Assembly: GCF_048544455.1 (NCBI RefSeq)
Contig: NC_133537.1
Coordinates: 2,711,807 to 2,775,806 of the forward strand
Reading direction: 5' to 3'
Length of the DNA stretch: 64,000 nt
Source: Silene latifolia
Lineage: Eukaryota > Streptophyta > Magnoliopsida > Caryophyllales > Caryophyllaceae
In this document: positions 50,401 through 61,800 of the stretch, in pieces
Layout of the letters: every line of letters begins with the position of its first letter
Numbering within the stretch: position 1 is the first letter of the stretch
The notes under the pieces: model-generated
The model's input: the letters and a program-made list of their open reading frames with translations, nothing else
What the model was told of the DNA's origin: nothing
The model's database searches: none
Made by a program: the position numbers and the translations under genes

Positions 50401-53400
50401 TGATCCCTTTACTAAAGGGCTGGCTAGGAGACTAGTCGTTGATACGTCGAGAGGAATGGGGCTTAAGTCCTTAGGTCAAGAGTGAGACTTGACTAGGTCT
50501 AAAGCTTCTATTCATATGACGTTGTATGATTCATAAGCCTTAATGGTGGTGCTTTTGAGACGCACTTGATGAATCATACACTAGGTTGGACTTAGATCCT
50601 TAATGACTCATGTGAGAAGTGCTATTGAGAAGCACTTGAGTCACCTACGTAGGTGTAACAATCATTAGACTATGAGAAGTCTTCTGAACACATCTATCAG
50701 TACCGAGGTAAACGCATAACTCTAAAAGAACGCGTTGCACTTTCGCGGAACGATCATAATCTGAAGGTATGATATGTGTTGTGGGGGGTATCGACCGAAG
50801 CTCAGCTAGGAATTCAAATCGCAAGATATTCTCTCGCTGTAAGTAAGTTGTTTCCTCATTTCACTAAAGTGTCAATTCAAATCGAAAGATATTGATACCT
50901 AAGTATCCAATCCTTCCTTTACCCAGGAATTTCTCCTCCTTGCTTTTCTTTGCCATCTGTGGGGGATTGTTGGACGTGATGGCTGTAAAGCCAAGTTGGA
51001 TTGTTCAACTATTCATTAGTTGTCCCACATTGGTAGAATAGTGTGGTTTTCTTGTGTTTATATTAGCTAGTGTACTCCACTAGTTAATTGTGTGGGTCAT
51101 GGGAGGCTTTTGTAGAAGCTTTGCGAGGTGCTTAATTCAGCTCGCACACGCGCGCGCGCGCGAGCCCGAGCCCGAGCCCGGCCCGGCCCGGATCCGGATC
51201 CGTGATCCGGGATTTGGGATTTGGCAATCGCCTGCGGCGGGCTTTGCCTATCTTTTTGGGCCAGACCCGTTTGGTTTTGGACTGAAGAGTACAAGAGCTT
51301 AGTCTATATGCAGTGGGGTTGCTGTGGAGCTGGTAATGATGCACTTATGCTTCAGTGGAAGTGTTAATGCTGCTGGCTCCCCTCCACTTCTGTGTTAATG
51401 CTGTTGGCTCCTCTCCACTGCTGCTCTTGTGGACCTGCTGCTGGCTCTATTTCTGCTATAAATAGAGCATTACTCTTCAGCTTAAACACACAACAAACAC
51501 TCTCCCTTCTCTCTATTCTCATCTCATCTTCTCTTCTTTCTGTCTATAATTTCTGGGTAAAGAAATACATTCTGATTGTTCCAAGTCTCACGGTTCGAGT
51601 GGGCTAAACCGAGTTGAGAGGCGTAGTGTTATCCTTGGGGAACTACCGGCACTAGCTGATCGCCACCACGGTCGTACCGGAATATAGTTTTCAAGGCAGT
51701 GGCTTCCATACCACGTCACTACTATTCGGGTTATCTCTATACTTTCTCATTGTTACTGCAATTTTCGACTAACACTTTGATCTGGTGAATTGTTGTTGTT
51801 AGTGTGTTTGGAGTGATTCAATAGCGAAATTGATGAATATGATGGCTTGTAGTTGTAGTGGTCGGAGTTAAAGTTGATAAAATTTTGACGTAGTTTGTTG
51901 ATTAATACTTGAATTAGAAATTAGTTTTCTAAAATATTACTGTAATTTAATTTAATTTAATCGTAGTCTATTTTAAACTGATGAATTTAATGACTGGTAG
52001 TTGTAGTGATTTGAGTTTATTTTAATGAAACTTATCGAGTTTGTTGATTTTATTAAGATTTGATCTATAGCTCACTCTTGATTTTCATTTAGAAAGTAAT
52101 TTTTAAAATAATAATTTTTAAAATATTCATCTTTTCTTCTTACTAACAATTAAGGATATCCGTAATTCAGGTTTGAAATTGATCCCTTTTAGCAATTGAC
52201 ATTTGCAAGGAGTTGCTAATCATCATTCTAATGGTTATAATTAGTAAATTCCATTGAATCGGGAAAGCTTAGTACACTAGTTGCCTTTTTGCTATATTCA
52301 TCTGAAATTTGACAAAAAGTATTAATTTGATGGGAAAATTGTCTAAACAAGTTGATTATGTAATTACGTTAATATGTTGGTGGAAATTCTGTTGCTGACG
52401 AGGTTGAATTTCTTTTTTAAACAGCGGGTAAATTACCGAAACATAACAATGTTTCATGGAGGGGTAATTCATGTATGAATGACGGCAAATCTGATACTGG
52501 TACTATTTTCAAGGATCTGAAGGGCGGATTCTATGATGCTGGGGATGCGATCAAGTTCAATTTTCCTGCCTCTTTTGCTATGACCATGTTGAGTTGGAGT
52601 GTGATCGAGTACAGTGCCAAGTATGAGGCAGCTGGAGAGCTCAATCATGTTAAGGAAACTATTAAGTGGGGAACGGATTTCTTTCTCAAGACCTTTAATT
52701 CGTCTGCGGATACTATTGATAAGCTTGTAGCACAGGTGCCACCTTGTCATTAATCGCCTTCCTTTTTTCTTTTGGTATCATGATTGTTATTCTTGAACTG
52801 AATTGTAGTTTCTCCGTCTGCTCTCTTTATGTAGGATGAGCGGATATATTATTAAAATATTGCTTTCTCTATCCCTTTTTCATTGTCCTCATTTGAGTTT
52901 GTAGGTCAAATAATTTGAACTTTAACCAACATTTTTTCATAGTATACACTGTTCAACTCTTAAAAAGTTAAAATATGAAAACCAAATAAAATCAAAAGAA
53001 CGGTCAAATGGGATAAAGGTGGTAATGTTTGGCCCACAGAGAACAGTCTAGGTGTCATGTTAGGCACACAACACTTAGGTAAATGGTGTGTCGAAGTAAT
53101 ATGGGTCTCGGCTATAGCAACATGATAGATTTCGATTTTGTAGGTGTCTTCTGGTTATAGAATTAATTTTTTTTTGTCAACCTGTTGTCACAGGTTGGGG
53201 TTGGTGATACGTCCCATGGGAGCACAACTCCTAACGATCATTACTGTTGGATGCGCCCCGAAGATATTGACTACACACGCCCTGTAACAGAATGTAGCAG
53301 TTGCTCAGACCTTGCTGCTGAAATGGCTGCTGCCTTGGCCGCGGCCTCTATCGTTTTCAAGGAGGACAAGCCGTATTCTCTGAAACTTGTGCATGGAGCT

Positions 53401-56265
53401 AAGACACTATTTGATTTCGGAAGAAGGCAAAGGGGTAGATACAGTGAACGTGGTTCAGATGCTGAAATTTTTTATAATTCTACTATGTACTGGGATGAAT
53501 TCGTTTGGGGTGGGGCTTGGTTGTATTATGCTACGGGAAACAATACATACCTTTCGCTTGCAACTCATCCAACAATGGCTAAGCATGCTGGTGCATTCTG
53601 GGGAGGTCCAGATTATGGTGTGCTAAGCTGGGATAACAAGCTTGCTGGCGCTCAAGTAAGTTTTAATTGCTAGTTACTTCCTTCTATTGCAAGATATTTA
53701 TAATCGCTTCTTCCTATATCTGGTTTTATTAATTTAGTCTGACTTTCTGAAATCCTTTGGGCGTTGGATGCATATTGTTGATATTTTCTCTTCATTACAA
53801 CAACTGCCCTCCTCACTGTTAACATATAGCGTTCCCTGTAATGATGCATATGATGGTAAAGACATTGAGGAGTGATACTCATAATATGGGTTTGTATTTG
53901 TACCCGTTGGCACAATTGCCCTTGTGGCTATCCCTTAACTGAAAAAGAAAAGCATCATCTGTGGCACGGAGTGTAATTTTTTTATAGATCATAACATAAT
54001 TCATCCTTGTTACCCGTGGGCATGCTTTCATTGCTCTATAGATATGCTATAGCCAATTTCAGTGTGTGGAAATAAACTTGAATTTTAAGATGTTACGGGA
54101 GTAATATTTTGGTTTAGCACTTTCTGGTTCTATAAGCTCTGAGATACACATTGTGTAATGAGTATCATTGTCTCTATTTCAGGTGCTTATGAGTCGTCTG
54201 AGATTGTTCTTGAGTCCGGGTTATCCCTACGAAGAAATGCTTCAAGCCTACCACAACCAAACTGGAATTATTATGTGTTCCTACTTGCCGTATTTCAATA
54301 GCTTTAACAGAACAAAAGGTTAGTTTTTTCCTCGCTTCAATAGTTGGCCTATTTGTTATTTTGTTCATACAGTCAGTTCATCTATTTTCCTCGAACATTT
54401 ACAGGGGGTTTGATCCAGCTGAATCATGGGCGACCACAACCTCTTCAGTATGTAGTAAATGCCGCTTTCCTGGCTACCCTGTTCAGTGATTATCTTGATA
54501 CTTCTGATACGCCGGGCTGGAGATGTGGTCCCAATTTCTATACAAGTGATGTCTTGCGTGAATTTGCTCGGACTCAGGTACTTTAATTTTACTTTTGCTG
54601 CAATCATACTCCTTCCATTCATTCGAGTTCACTAAATTTGCTTTTAGACCAAGAGATTTAAATGTATGTGAGAAAAATGGGGCCCACATTTCATGGGAAC
54701 ATTACATGGGAGCTGTGCGTGTTACTCCATATTCATTACCGTTATATCTGTCAAATGGCTTCGTTAAATCGATGACATGGATGTATATGTTGTTTATATT
54801 ATAATTAAACTATAAACTATGATTAACCAACTCTAATTTCACCTAATCTCCTTCTACACTTCCTTCAACCTAACCTCTTAACCTCCATTACCCAAGGTTT
54901 CAATAATCCAATTCACCACTACAATAGACCTTATTTCCTATAAATCAACCACACTACTCATTCGTTCCATTTTCAACCTACAATCTACATTTTAGTAACC
55001 AAACTCCAACTCAATCTAGCACCAACCTCCGCTAAATCGTTCGCTTTTAAACCTAAAAAGCACCACAAAAACTTTAATTCGCAACCCAATCAACCATTAA
55101 TACAAGTTAAAGATAGAGAGGGAAAAATTTGAGAAAAACTAAATAGGGTTTGGTGGAGATGGAAAATTATGGTGTTGAAAAGATTGATGTGATAGAGTTG
55201 TCATAGGTAGGAGAAGGATATGGCACTATTACCATGGCGGCTGTTTATAGAGGTAAGGGTTGGGGGTGGGATATTGTTGGTTGGAGATGGAGTGCCATAA
55301 GCATATGTCAACAATAATTTTAAGTTTAATTGGTAAGTTAATCATGTGCTTAAATTAAAAGAAAAACTATAAAATCCATGTCATCGCCAACTCATCGTCA
55401 CGTAAGCTAAAACGATGCCAAATATGCAACCATGTCAGCAATTAACGGCACAAGTTGACAGATATAAGGGTTAGGGTTACGTCTAGTTTTATTAGTAAAA
55501 AGTTAGGGGTACTACGGAACTTTTAAAAAGTGAAGGGGCACCATGTAGAAAACGGAAAAACAGAGGGATACTATGTAGAAAAAACCCATTGATTTATTTA
55601 TCCCAATCATCATGAGAGTGAACCATATTAATGGGTAGTTAATTGCTTATTTGAAGATTTTTGGGTTTTTGGTGGGTAAATGTGTGTATGAATTTGTCTC
55701 CCATCATATTGGAACGAGACTCTCTCACAGAGACTAATTGGTTGATTCAAAATTTTATATGTACCAAAAAAAAGAAAATATAGGGAATCCAAATGTGGGA
55801 GTATCAGTTTGTCTATTCCAGTGTCGGTTTTCCTAATACATTTATCCTTGACCATCCTGGCAGATCGATTACATTCTCGGCAAGAATCCTAAGAAGATGA
55901 GTTATTTGGTTGGCTTTGGTAATCACTATCCAAAGCAGGTGCACCACAGAGGAGCATCTATTCCAAAGAACAAGATCAAGTACAACTGCAAGGGAGGGTG
56001 GAAATGGAGGGACAGTAAGAAGTCAAACCCTAACAACATAATTGGAGCCATGGTTGCAGGTCCAGACAATCACGACGGCTTCCATGACGTGCGTATGAAC
56101 TACAATTACACGGAGCCTACCATTGCTGGAAATGCAGGTTTAGTAGCTTCTCTTGTTGCACTTTCTGGTGATAAAAGTCTCGGAATTGATAAGAATACTA
56201 TGTTCTCCTCCGTGCCTCCTATGTTCCCAAACCCTCCACCTCCTCCCGCTCCTTGGAAACCTTGA
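44498..56265 (+). CDS. KOR1: KORRIGAN-type membrane-anchored endo-1,4-beta-glucanase (GH9), copy 1, six exons
   Basis: Exons 44498-44879, 52425-52735, 53194-53655, 54183-54318, 54405-54577 and 55864-56265; phases fit and the product is 621 aa, the normal KOR1 length. The cytosolic tail starts [20 protein letters not shown] and has two sorting signals, SWLLGP (dileucine) and YVDL (YxxPhi). One membrane span follows ([20 protein letters not shown]). The GH9 domain has [22 protein letters not shown] (catalytic Asp pair near residues 165-168), [19 protein letters not shown]-type [36 protein letters not shown] and [12 protein letters not shown] (catalytic Glu), and a proline-rich end [13 protein letters not shown] proteins act with the cellulose synthase complex at the plasma membrane and Golgi. 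Intron 1 is 7.5 kb because a copia element sits in it. Several N-glycosylation sites are present. Confidence 0.96.
45150..45660. repeat. degenerate tandem repeats in KOR copy 1 intron 1
   Basis: Repeated blocks of GATGAATTTGATTGATCTGG and GGAGTGATTCAATTGTGATT-like sequence at spacings of about 70-110 bp. The same motif family fills intron 1 of copy 2, so the repeats predate the gene duplication. Confidence 0.75.
45675..46461 (+). repeat. 5' LTR of the copia element
   Basis: Begins TGTTGGACGTGATGG and ends GACTAACA. It differs from the right LTR at roughly a tenth of positions. Confidence 0.93.
50968..51774 (+). repeat. 3' LTR of the copia element
   Basis: Begins TGTTGGACGTGATGG after a purine-rich TGGGGGAT and ends GACTAACA. 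It has a CG-alternating stretch (ACACGCGCGCGCGCG) near 51147-51162. Confidence 0.93.
54578..55863. other. KOR copy 1 intron 5, with unexplained extra sequence
   Basis: This intron is 1286 bp, against 382 bp in copy 2. Sequence from about 54660 to 55590 has no counterpart in copy 2. Its right side reads like the end of a dispersed repeat (GGGATACTATGTAGAAAA), but no matching left end was found. It may be an old insertion in copy 1 or a deletion in copy 2. Confidence 0.45.
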
Positions 56266-57693
56266 TCGGCATGGAATGTTGAAACCTTGATCTTCAGATC
56301 ATGAAGATACTCAAAAGGAGAAAAGCAATGGTAATGCCGGACTAGAAATGCCCATATTGTTGTAGAAAGTACACGGCTTCACTGCTCCAAGTTAATTGTG
56401 ACGGAGTGACCTAGGTTTTTTGGGAAGTTCTTTTTTTGATGTTGTAACTTGTAATACTTCAGTGTATATGTACGATATATTCGTTATGTATTCTTTGTAA
56501 ACAAAAATACTGAACAACTTTAAAGCGATCAACTGATAAAAATTATGGCTGCTCACTGAAAGAAACAAAGTTACTCTTGCTCTTCTGCTGTTGACTTGCT
56601 TTTTCCAGATTGAAATTGGTGGGTTTATCTTTCGATTCATTTGAAATGAAGATCAATCGGATTCGTTGGCATGGGTTGACATAGAATTAACCACTGAACT
56701 TAAGCTTCCTTGGCCAATTTGCGAGGGTGCGATTTATTTACTACAAGCACCTCGATTTAACCACTAAACTTAAACTTCCTTGGTGAAGACCATTTTGTTA
56801 CTCAAGTGCCTTTTTACCTGTCTAGGTTATGATTCTTATCTGGGGCATGCGTAATGGCCACGACGACAGACTCACGGTTAATCAATTTGATCACCATGAC
56901 ATTCACCTTCGACGCAGGTATTATACCAATCAATATGGCATAAAACAACGCACACTATTCATCTTAAATTCAACTTGATTCTGTTTGAAAGTGTCTAAAA
57001 TATGTCCAAATACAATGGACACATGTTCGAGACGTGTCCAAATATCATCGACACGTGCCCAAATAAATGAAAAAAAGTTAAACATGACTTTGTAGGTATC
57101 CGAAACGTTTAAGCGTGTGTTCTACGGGTGACGGTGTCTAACACGAGACAGATGATTAAAAGGAGTGTCCGTGCTACCTAGCCTCCCAACAAGTCAACAA
57201 CTAGTAACACACTCCCACTAGTCCACCACCCCATCCCCCCTACTACTAAGAGAATAAAATTCTCTTAGTATTTTCCCGCCAAAGTGTTTTCTCACTTTGA
57301 TGAGTCTGCCTTGTGGATTGTAAACAGTACAAAACACGTTCTAATTTGGGCCCTCGACTTAAATTAATTGATTGCATTGATTTGGCATCATTACTAAAAT
57401 TCTAACGTGATAATTCTTGGAATTTTATACATGGAAAAAAATTATGCTTTGACTTTTCTAATTATACAATCTTATAGAGAAATAAACTATAATTTGCCCT
57501 TAAACTATGCAATGCTAACAATATTATTTCGAAAATCTCAAATCACAATATCTCGAATCACAATAAATTACCCCCAATATACAATATCTTATATCAATTC
57601 ATCAGAGATAAAATCCGAAAAAATAATCTCATATCATTTACTCCTAATATATTATGCAATCTTTATAACATATCAATCCACCTTTATCCCTTA

Positions 57694-58811
57694 TATACTA
57701 AAAGATTAATACCCTTAGGAAAATCCCGCTCAACTATTCCCGCTCAACATGAATATTGCGCTCAAGTTGCAAATTATACGGTATATTTCTTTCTAATATT
57801 ACGCTCAAGCTGCAGGGACCCGCTATTGTATTCTACCGCTCAAATCTTCTCACCACGGCACCACCGCTAATTAGCTATATTAATTTGAAAAAAGAAGTGA
57901 AAATGTAATTTAATAATTTGTAAACGTCTTTTAACATCCGTAGTATATCGTTTTTTACCGGTTTACTTTATAAGATTAATACGCGTTTTATTTAGAGATC
58001 TGATATCTTACTTAATGTATTATTAATGTACTAAATTAGATGCATGTAATTATTTAACATTATAGGATATTATTAACAGTTTAAGACAAAACAACGTAAT
58101 TTAATGTGTTCTTTGATGGTAAGTAAACTTTTTTTTTCTATCTCTTAATAATATTACGGAAAATTCATGTGGTACCCTCGAACTTTGCCATTTTGCACGT
58201 GGTACCCAACTTTTTAAGTTTGTGTACATGATACCCTCTATGTTTGATTTTCGTGTACAACATGCCATTTTTGTCGCTATAAAAAAACTCAATTGCGCAT
58301 AACTCCTAGACCGGAATTCAGAATCGGACAATTTTTTTTTCCTAAAATGATTATCTCTTCATAATCTACGAGTTGAGGAAAAAAAAAATTGTCGACTGAC
58401 ATTTTATAGGGTTTTTTAAACGAAAATCTCAAATCAAACATATTTTCGATCTTAAATTTCCGAATGACCATTTTCGTTTTATCAATCTATAGATCGCGAA
58501 GAGATAATCAATTTGAAAAAAAAAATTATTCAATTCCGATTTCTGGTCTATGATTTATGCTCAATTAAAAATTTTAAAAACGATAAAATGAGTACATTGT
58601 GCTTCAAAATGAAATCTCAAGGATAACATGTGCACAAACTTAAAAAGTTGGGTATCACGTGTAAAATGCCAAAGTTTGAGAGTACCGCGTGAATTTTCCG
58701 ATAATATTATACTTAATACATTATAACATTAATTAAAAGTACAGTCAAGTTATACAAATAATCTTATTCCAATCTAATAAATACCGTACTATAGTACGGG
58801 AACTATACTAG
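57694..58811 (+). mobile_element. Helitron-like element ending just upstream of KOR copy 2
   Basis: It starts TATACTAAAAG after an A. It ends with a hairpin (CCGTACTATAGTACGG), GAACTATA and CTAG (58808-58811), then T. The start resembles that of the element at 41134-42477. No Rep/helicase gene. A Mutator-like MITE is nested inside it. The 3' end is well supported, the 5' end less so. Confidence 0.58.
58157..58700. mobile_element. Mutator-like MITE with long inverted repeats and perfect 9-bp TSD
   Basis: A 544-bp element starting CGGAAAATTCATGTGGTACC, with inverted repeats of about 85 bp that share CCAACTTTTTAAGTTTGTG. It is flanked by ATAATATTA at 58148-58156 and 58701-58709. No coding capacity. 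Confidence 0.88.
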
Positions 58812-58842
58812 TAAAAAGACAAAAAAAATAAAATCCCCCGTA

Positions 58843-58863
58843 ATGTACGGTCGAGATCTATAG
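58843..58863 (+). promoter_or_regulatory. upstream ORF made from the old KOR start codon
   Basis: ATG at 58843 aligns with the start of copy 1 (MYGRD). Here the sixth and seventh codons are CTA TAG instead of CCA TGG, leaving the six-residue peptide MYGRDL and then a stop. The next ATG in the same frame, 9 nt after the stop, starts the long ORF. It could reduce translation of copy 2 or allow reinitiation. Confidence 0.85.
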
Positions 58864-58872
58864 GGAGGAGCA

Positions 58873-61800
58873 ATGGAGATCAACGGCGGAGATTCAGCCA
58901 CAGACGACGACCGAAGTCATAAACTCTACCAATACGACCAAGCAGCGCTGACGTCATCACGCCAGCTAGACGAAACACCGCAGAGGTGGCTACTGGGCCC
59001 CAGTGAACAGAAAAAGAAAATATTTATATGGACAGTTGGATCAATCTTGGCCGTTGGTTTGATTATAGGATTTATTGCGCCGCCACCGGATAATGATACT
59101 GTTGCGCTTATTGTTAAGCTTGCGCCGAAACATCATCCTAATGCGCCGCCGCCGGATAATTATACTGTTGCTCTTAGGAAAGCGCTTATGTTCTTCAATG
59201 CTCAGAAATGTAAGGTTTTGTTGATTTTGTGTGAATTTTGGTGGATTTGATGAGTTTGTTGCTTTTTGTTACTTTTGATGTGATAATTGGAGTTTGAATT
59301 GCGAAATAATCTATGAATTTGATGTTTTTGTTTTTGTTGTTTTGGTTTGATTTGTGAAAATGTTGTTGTTTGAGTGTTTGAAGTGATTCGGTTGCGATTT
59401 TGTTTAAGTAGGAAATTGAGGAGTTTGATTGATTTGGAGCTGACTGTGAAGTTTAATCTGGTGAATTGTTGTTGTTTTAATGTTTGGAGTGATTTAATTG
59501 TGATTTTATTTGTGAAATAATTGATGAAGTTGATTGATCTAAGGATTTTAGTTGCTAGGGAGCTCGGAGTGTTCATTCGCGGTTTATTTACAAAGGAATC
59601 GATGAATTCGATTGATCTGGTGAATTTTAGTTGTTGTTAGAGTGTTTGGAGTGATTCAATTGCGATTTTATTTACTAAAACATTGATGAATTTGATTGAT
59701 CCGGTGGATTTTAGTTGTAAGAGTGTTTGCTGTGATTTAATTGCGATTTTATTTGAGTAGGAATTGATGAATTTGATTGATCTGGTGAATTGGTTTTGTT
59801 AGGGTGCTTGGAGTGATTCAGTTGTGAATTGTGATTGTATTTGCGGAGAATAGATGAATTTGATTGATCTGGAGCTACTAGTGAAGTTTGATATGGTGAA
59901 TTATTCTTGTTAGAGTAATTCAATTGTGAACATATTGATGAAAATAGGCAATTGATTGATCTGGAGCTACTTGTTAACTTTGACCTGGTGAATTGTTGTT
60001 GTTAAGAGTGTTTGGAGTGATTCAATTGCGATTTTATTTGCGAAGGAAATTGATGAATTTGATGTTTGTTGATTTTATTAAGATTTGATTTGTAGGTTAC
60101 TCGTGATTTTCATTGAGAAAGTAATTTTAAAGTATAAATTTTAATCATATTCAATTTTTCTACTTACTATAGTTAAGGATATCCATTATTCAGGTTTGAA
60201 ATTTAGACTAATTGATTGCTTTGAACAGATCAGGCAAATGATGTTTGGAAATTGTCTAAAAATGTTGATTATGTATTTACGTTAATGATGTTAGTGGAAA
60301 TTTGTTGCTGACGAGGTTGAATTTGTTTTTTTTAGTGGGTAAATTGCCGAAGCACAACAATGTTTCATGGAGGGGTAATTCATGTATGAATGACGGCAAA
60401 TCTGATGCTGGTACTATTTTCAAGGATCTGAAGGGCGGGTTCTATGATGCTGGGGATGCGATTAAGTTCAATTTCCCTGCCTCTTTTGCCATGACCATGT
60501 TGAGTTGGAGTGTGATCGAGTACAGTGCCAAGTACGAGGCAGCTGGAGAGCTCAATCATGTTAAGGAAACTATCAAGTGGGGGACGGATTTCTTTCTCAA
60601 GACCTTTAATTCGTCTGCCGATACTATTGATAAGCTTGTAGCACAGGTACCACCTTGTCATTAATCGCCTTCGTTTTTTCTTTTGGTATTATGATTGTTA
60701 TTGTTGAACTGAATTGTCGTTTCTGCATGTGCTCTCTTTATGTAGGAGGATTGGATATATTATTAAATTATTACTTTCTCTATCCCGTTTTCATTGTCCT
60801 CATTGAGTTTGTAGGCAAAAAAATATGAACTTTAAACAACATTTTTCATAATATACACTGTGTTCAGCTTTAAAAAGTTAAAACCAGCTGGAATTAAAAA
60901 ATTAAATGCGAGTAATTTTATGTTGTCTCTATATAAATTGAGTTTCCAATGGGACCAAGTCAAATGGGATGAAGGTGGTAATGTTTTGGCCTCAACTATA
61001 GCGACATGATAGATCTCGATTTTGTCGTTGTCTTTTGGTTTTAGTTTTTTTGTCAACTTGTTGTCACAGGTTGGGGTTGGTGATACGTCCCGTGGGAGCA
61101 CAAATCCTAACGATCATTACTGTTGGATGCGCCCTGAAGATATTGACTACGCACGCCCTGTATCAGAATGTAGCAATTGCTCAGACCTTGCTGCTGAAAT
61201 GGCTGCTGCTTTGGCCGCGGCCTCTATCGTTTTCAAGGACAACAAGCCATATTCTCTGAAACTTGTGCATGGAGCTAAGACACTATTTGATTTCGGAAGA
61301 AGGCGAAGGGGTAGATACAGTAAACGTGGTTCAGATGCTGAAATTTTTTATAATTCTACTATGTACTGGGATGAATTCGTTTGGGGTGGGGCTTGGTTGT
61401 ATTATGCTACGGGAAACAATACATACCTTTCGCTAGCAACTCATCCTTCAATGGCTAAGCATGCTGGTGCATTCCGGGGAGATCCAGATTATGGTGTGCT
61501 AAGCTGGGATAACAAGCTTGCTGGCGCTCAAGTAAGTTTTAATTGCTAGTTACTTCCTTCTATTGCAAGATATTTATAATCGCTTCTTCCTATTTCTGGT
61601 TTTATTAATTTATTCTGACTTTCTGAAATCCTTTGGGCGTTGGATGCATATTGGCGACTTTTTTGGCCTTCATTACAACAATTGCCCTCCTCACTGTTAA
61701 CATATAGCGTTCCCTGTAATGATGCATATGACTCTTTGATGGTAAAGACATTGAGGAGTGATACTCATAATATACGTAGGTTTGTATTTGTACCCGGTTG

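Larger units (their letters stand above)
45675..51774 (+). mobile_element. Ty1/copia LTR retrotransposon, degraded, in KOR copy 1 intron 1
   Basis: LTRs at 45675-46461 (787 bp) and 50968-51774 (807 bp), both starting TGTTGG and ending AACA, flanked by a 5-bp target duplication CTTTG (45670-45674, 51775-51779). Each LTR has a TATA-like CTATAAATAGAG. Parts in order: gag-like region about 46495-47420 with a zinc-knuckle-like stretch near 47340, protease region about 47440-47650, GAG-pre-integrase and integrase about 47860-48700, reverse transcriptase about 48930-49770 ([13 protein letters not shown]), RNase H about 49990-50480, and a purine tract just before the right LTR. Integrase before reverse transcriptase places it in copia. 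It is broken, with roughly ten interruptions, and is in the same orientation as the gene. Confidence 0.95.
56266..58842. other. spacer between the two KORRIGAN genes
   Basis: 56640-56920 matches the sequence after copy 2 (63325-63560), so the duplicated block extends about 300 bp past the stop codon. The rest is AT-rich, followed by the Helitron-like element that reaches almost to copy 2. No gene seen. Confidence 0.55.

Noticed and set aside
52469-52750. 93-codon minus-strand frames over KOR exon 2 in both copies
   Set aside because: Antisense shadows of a conserved exon.
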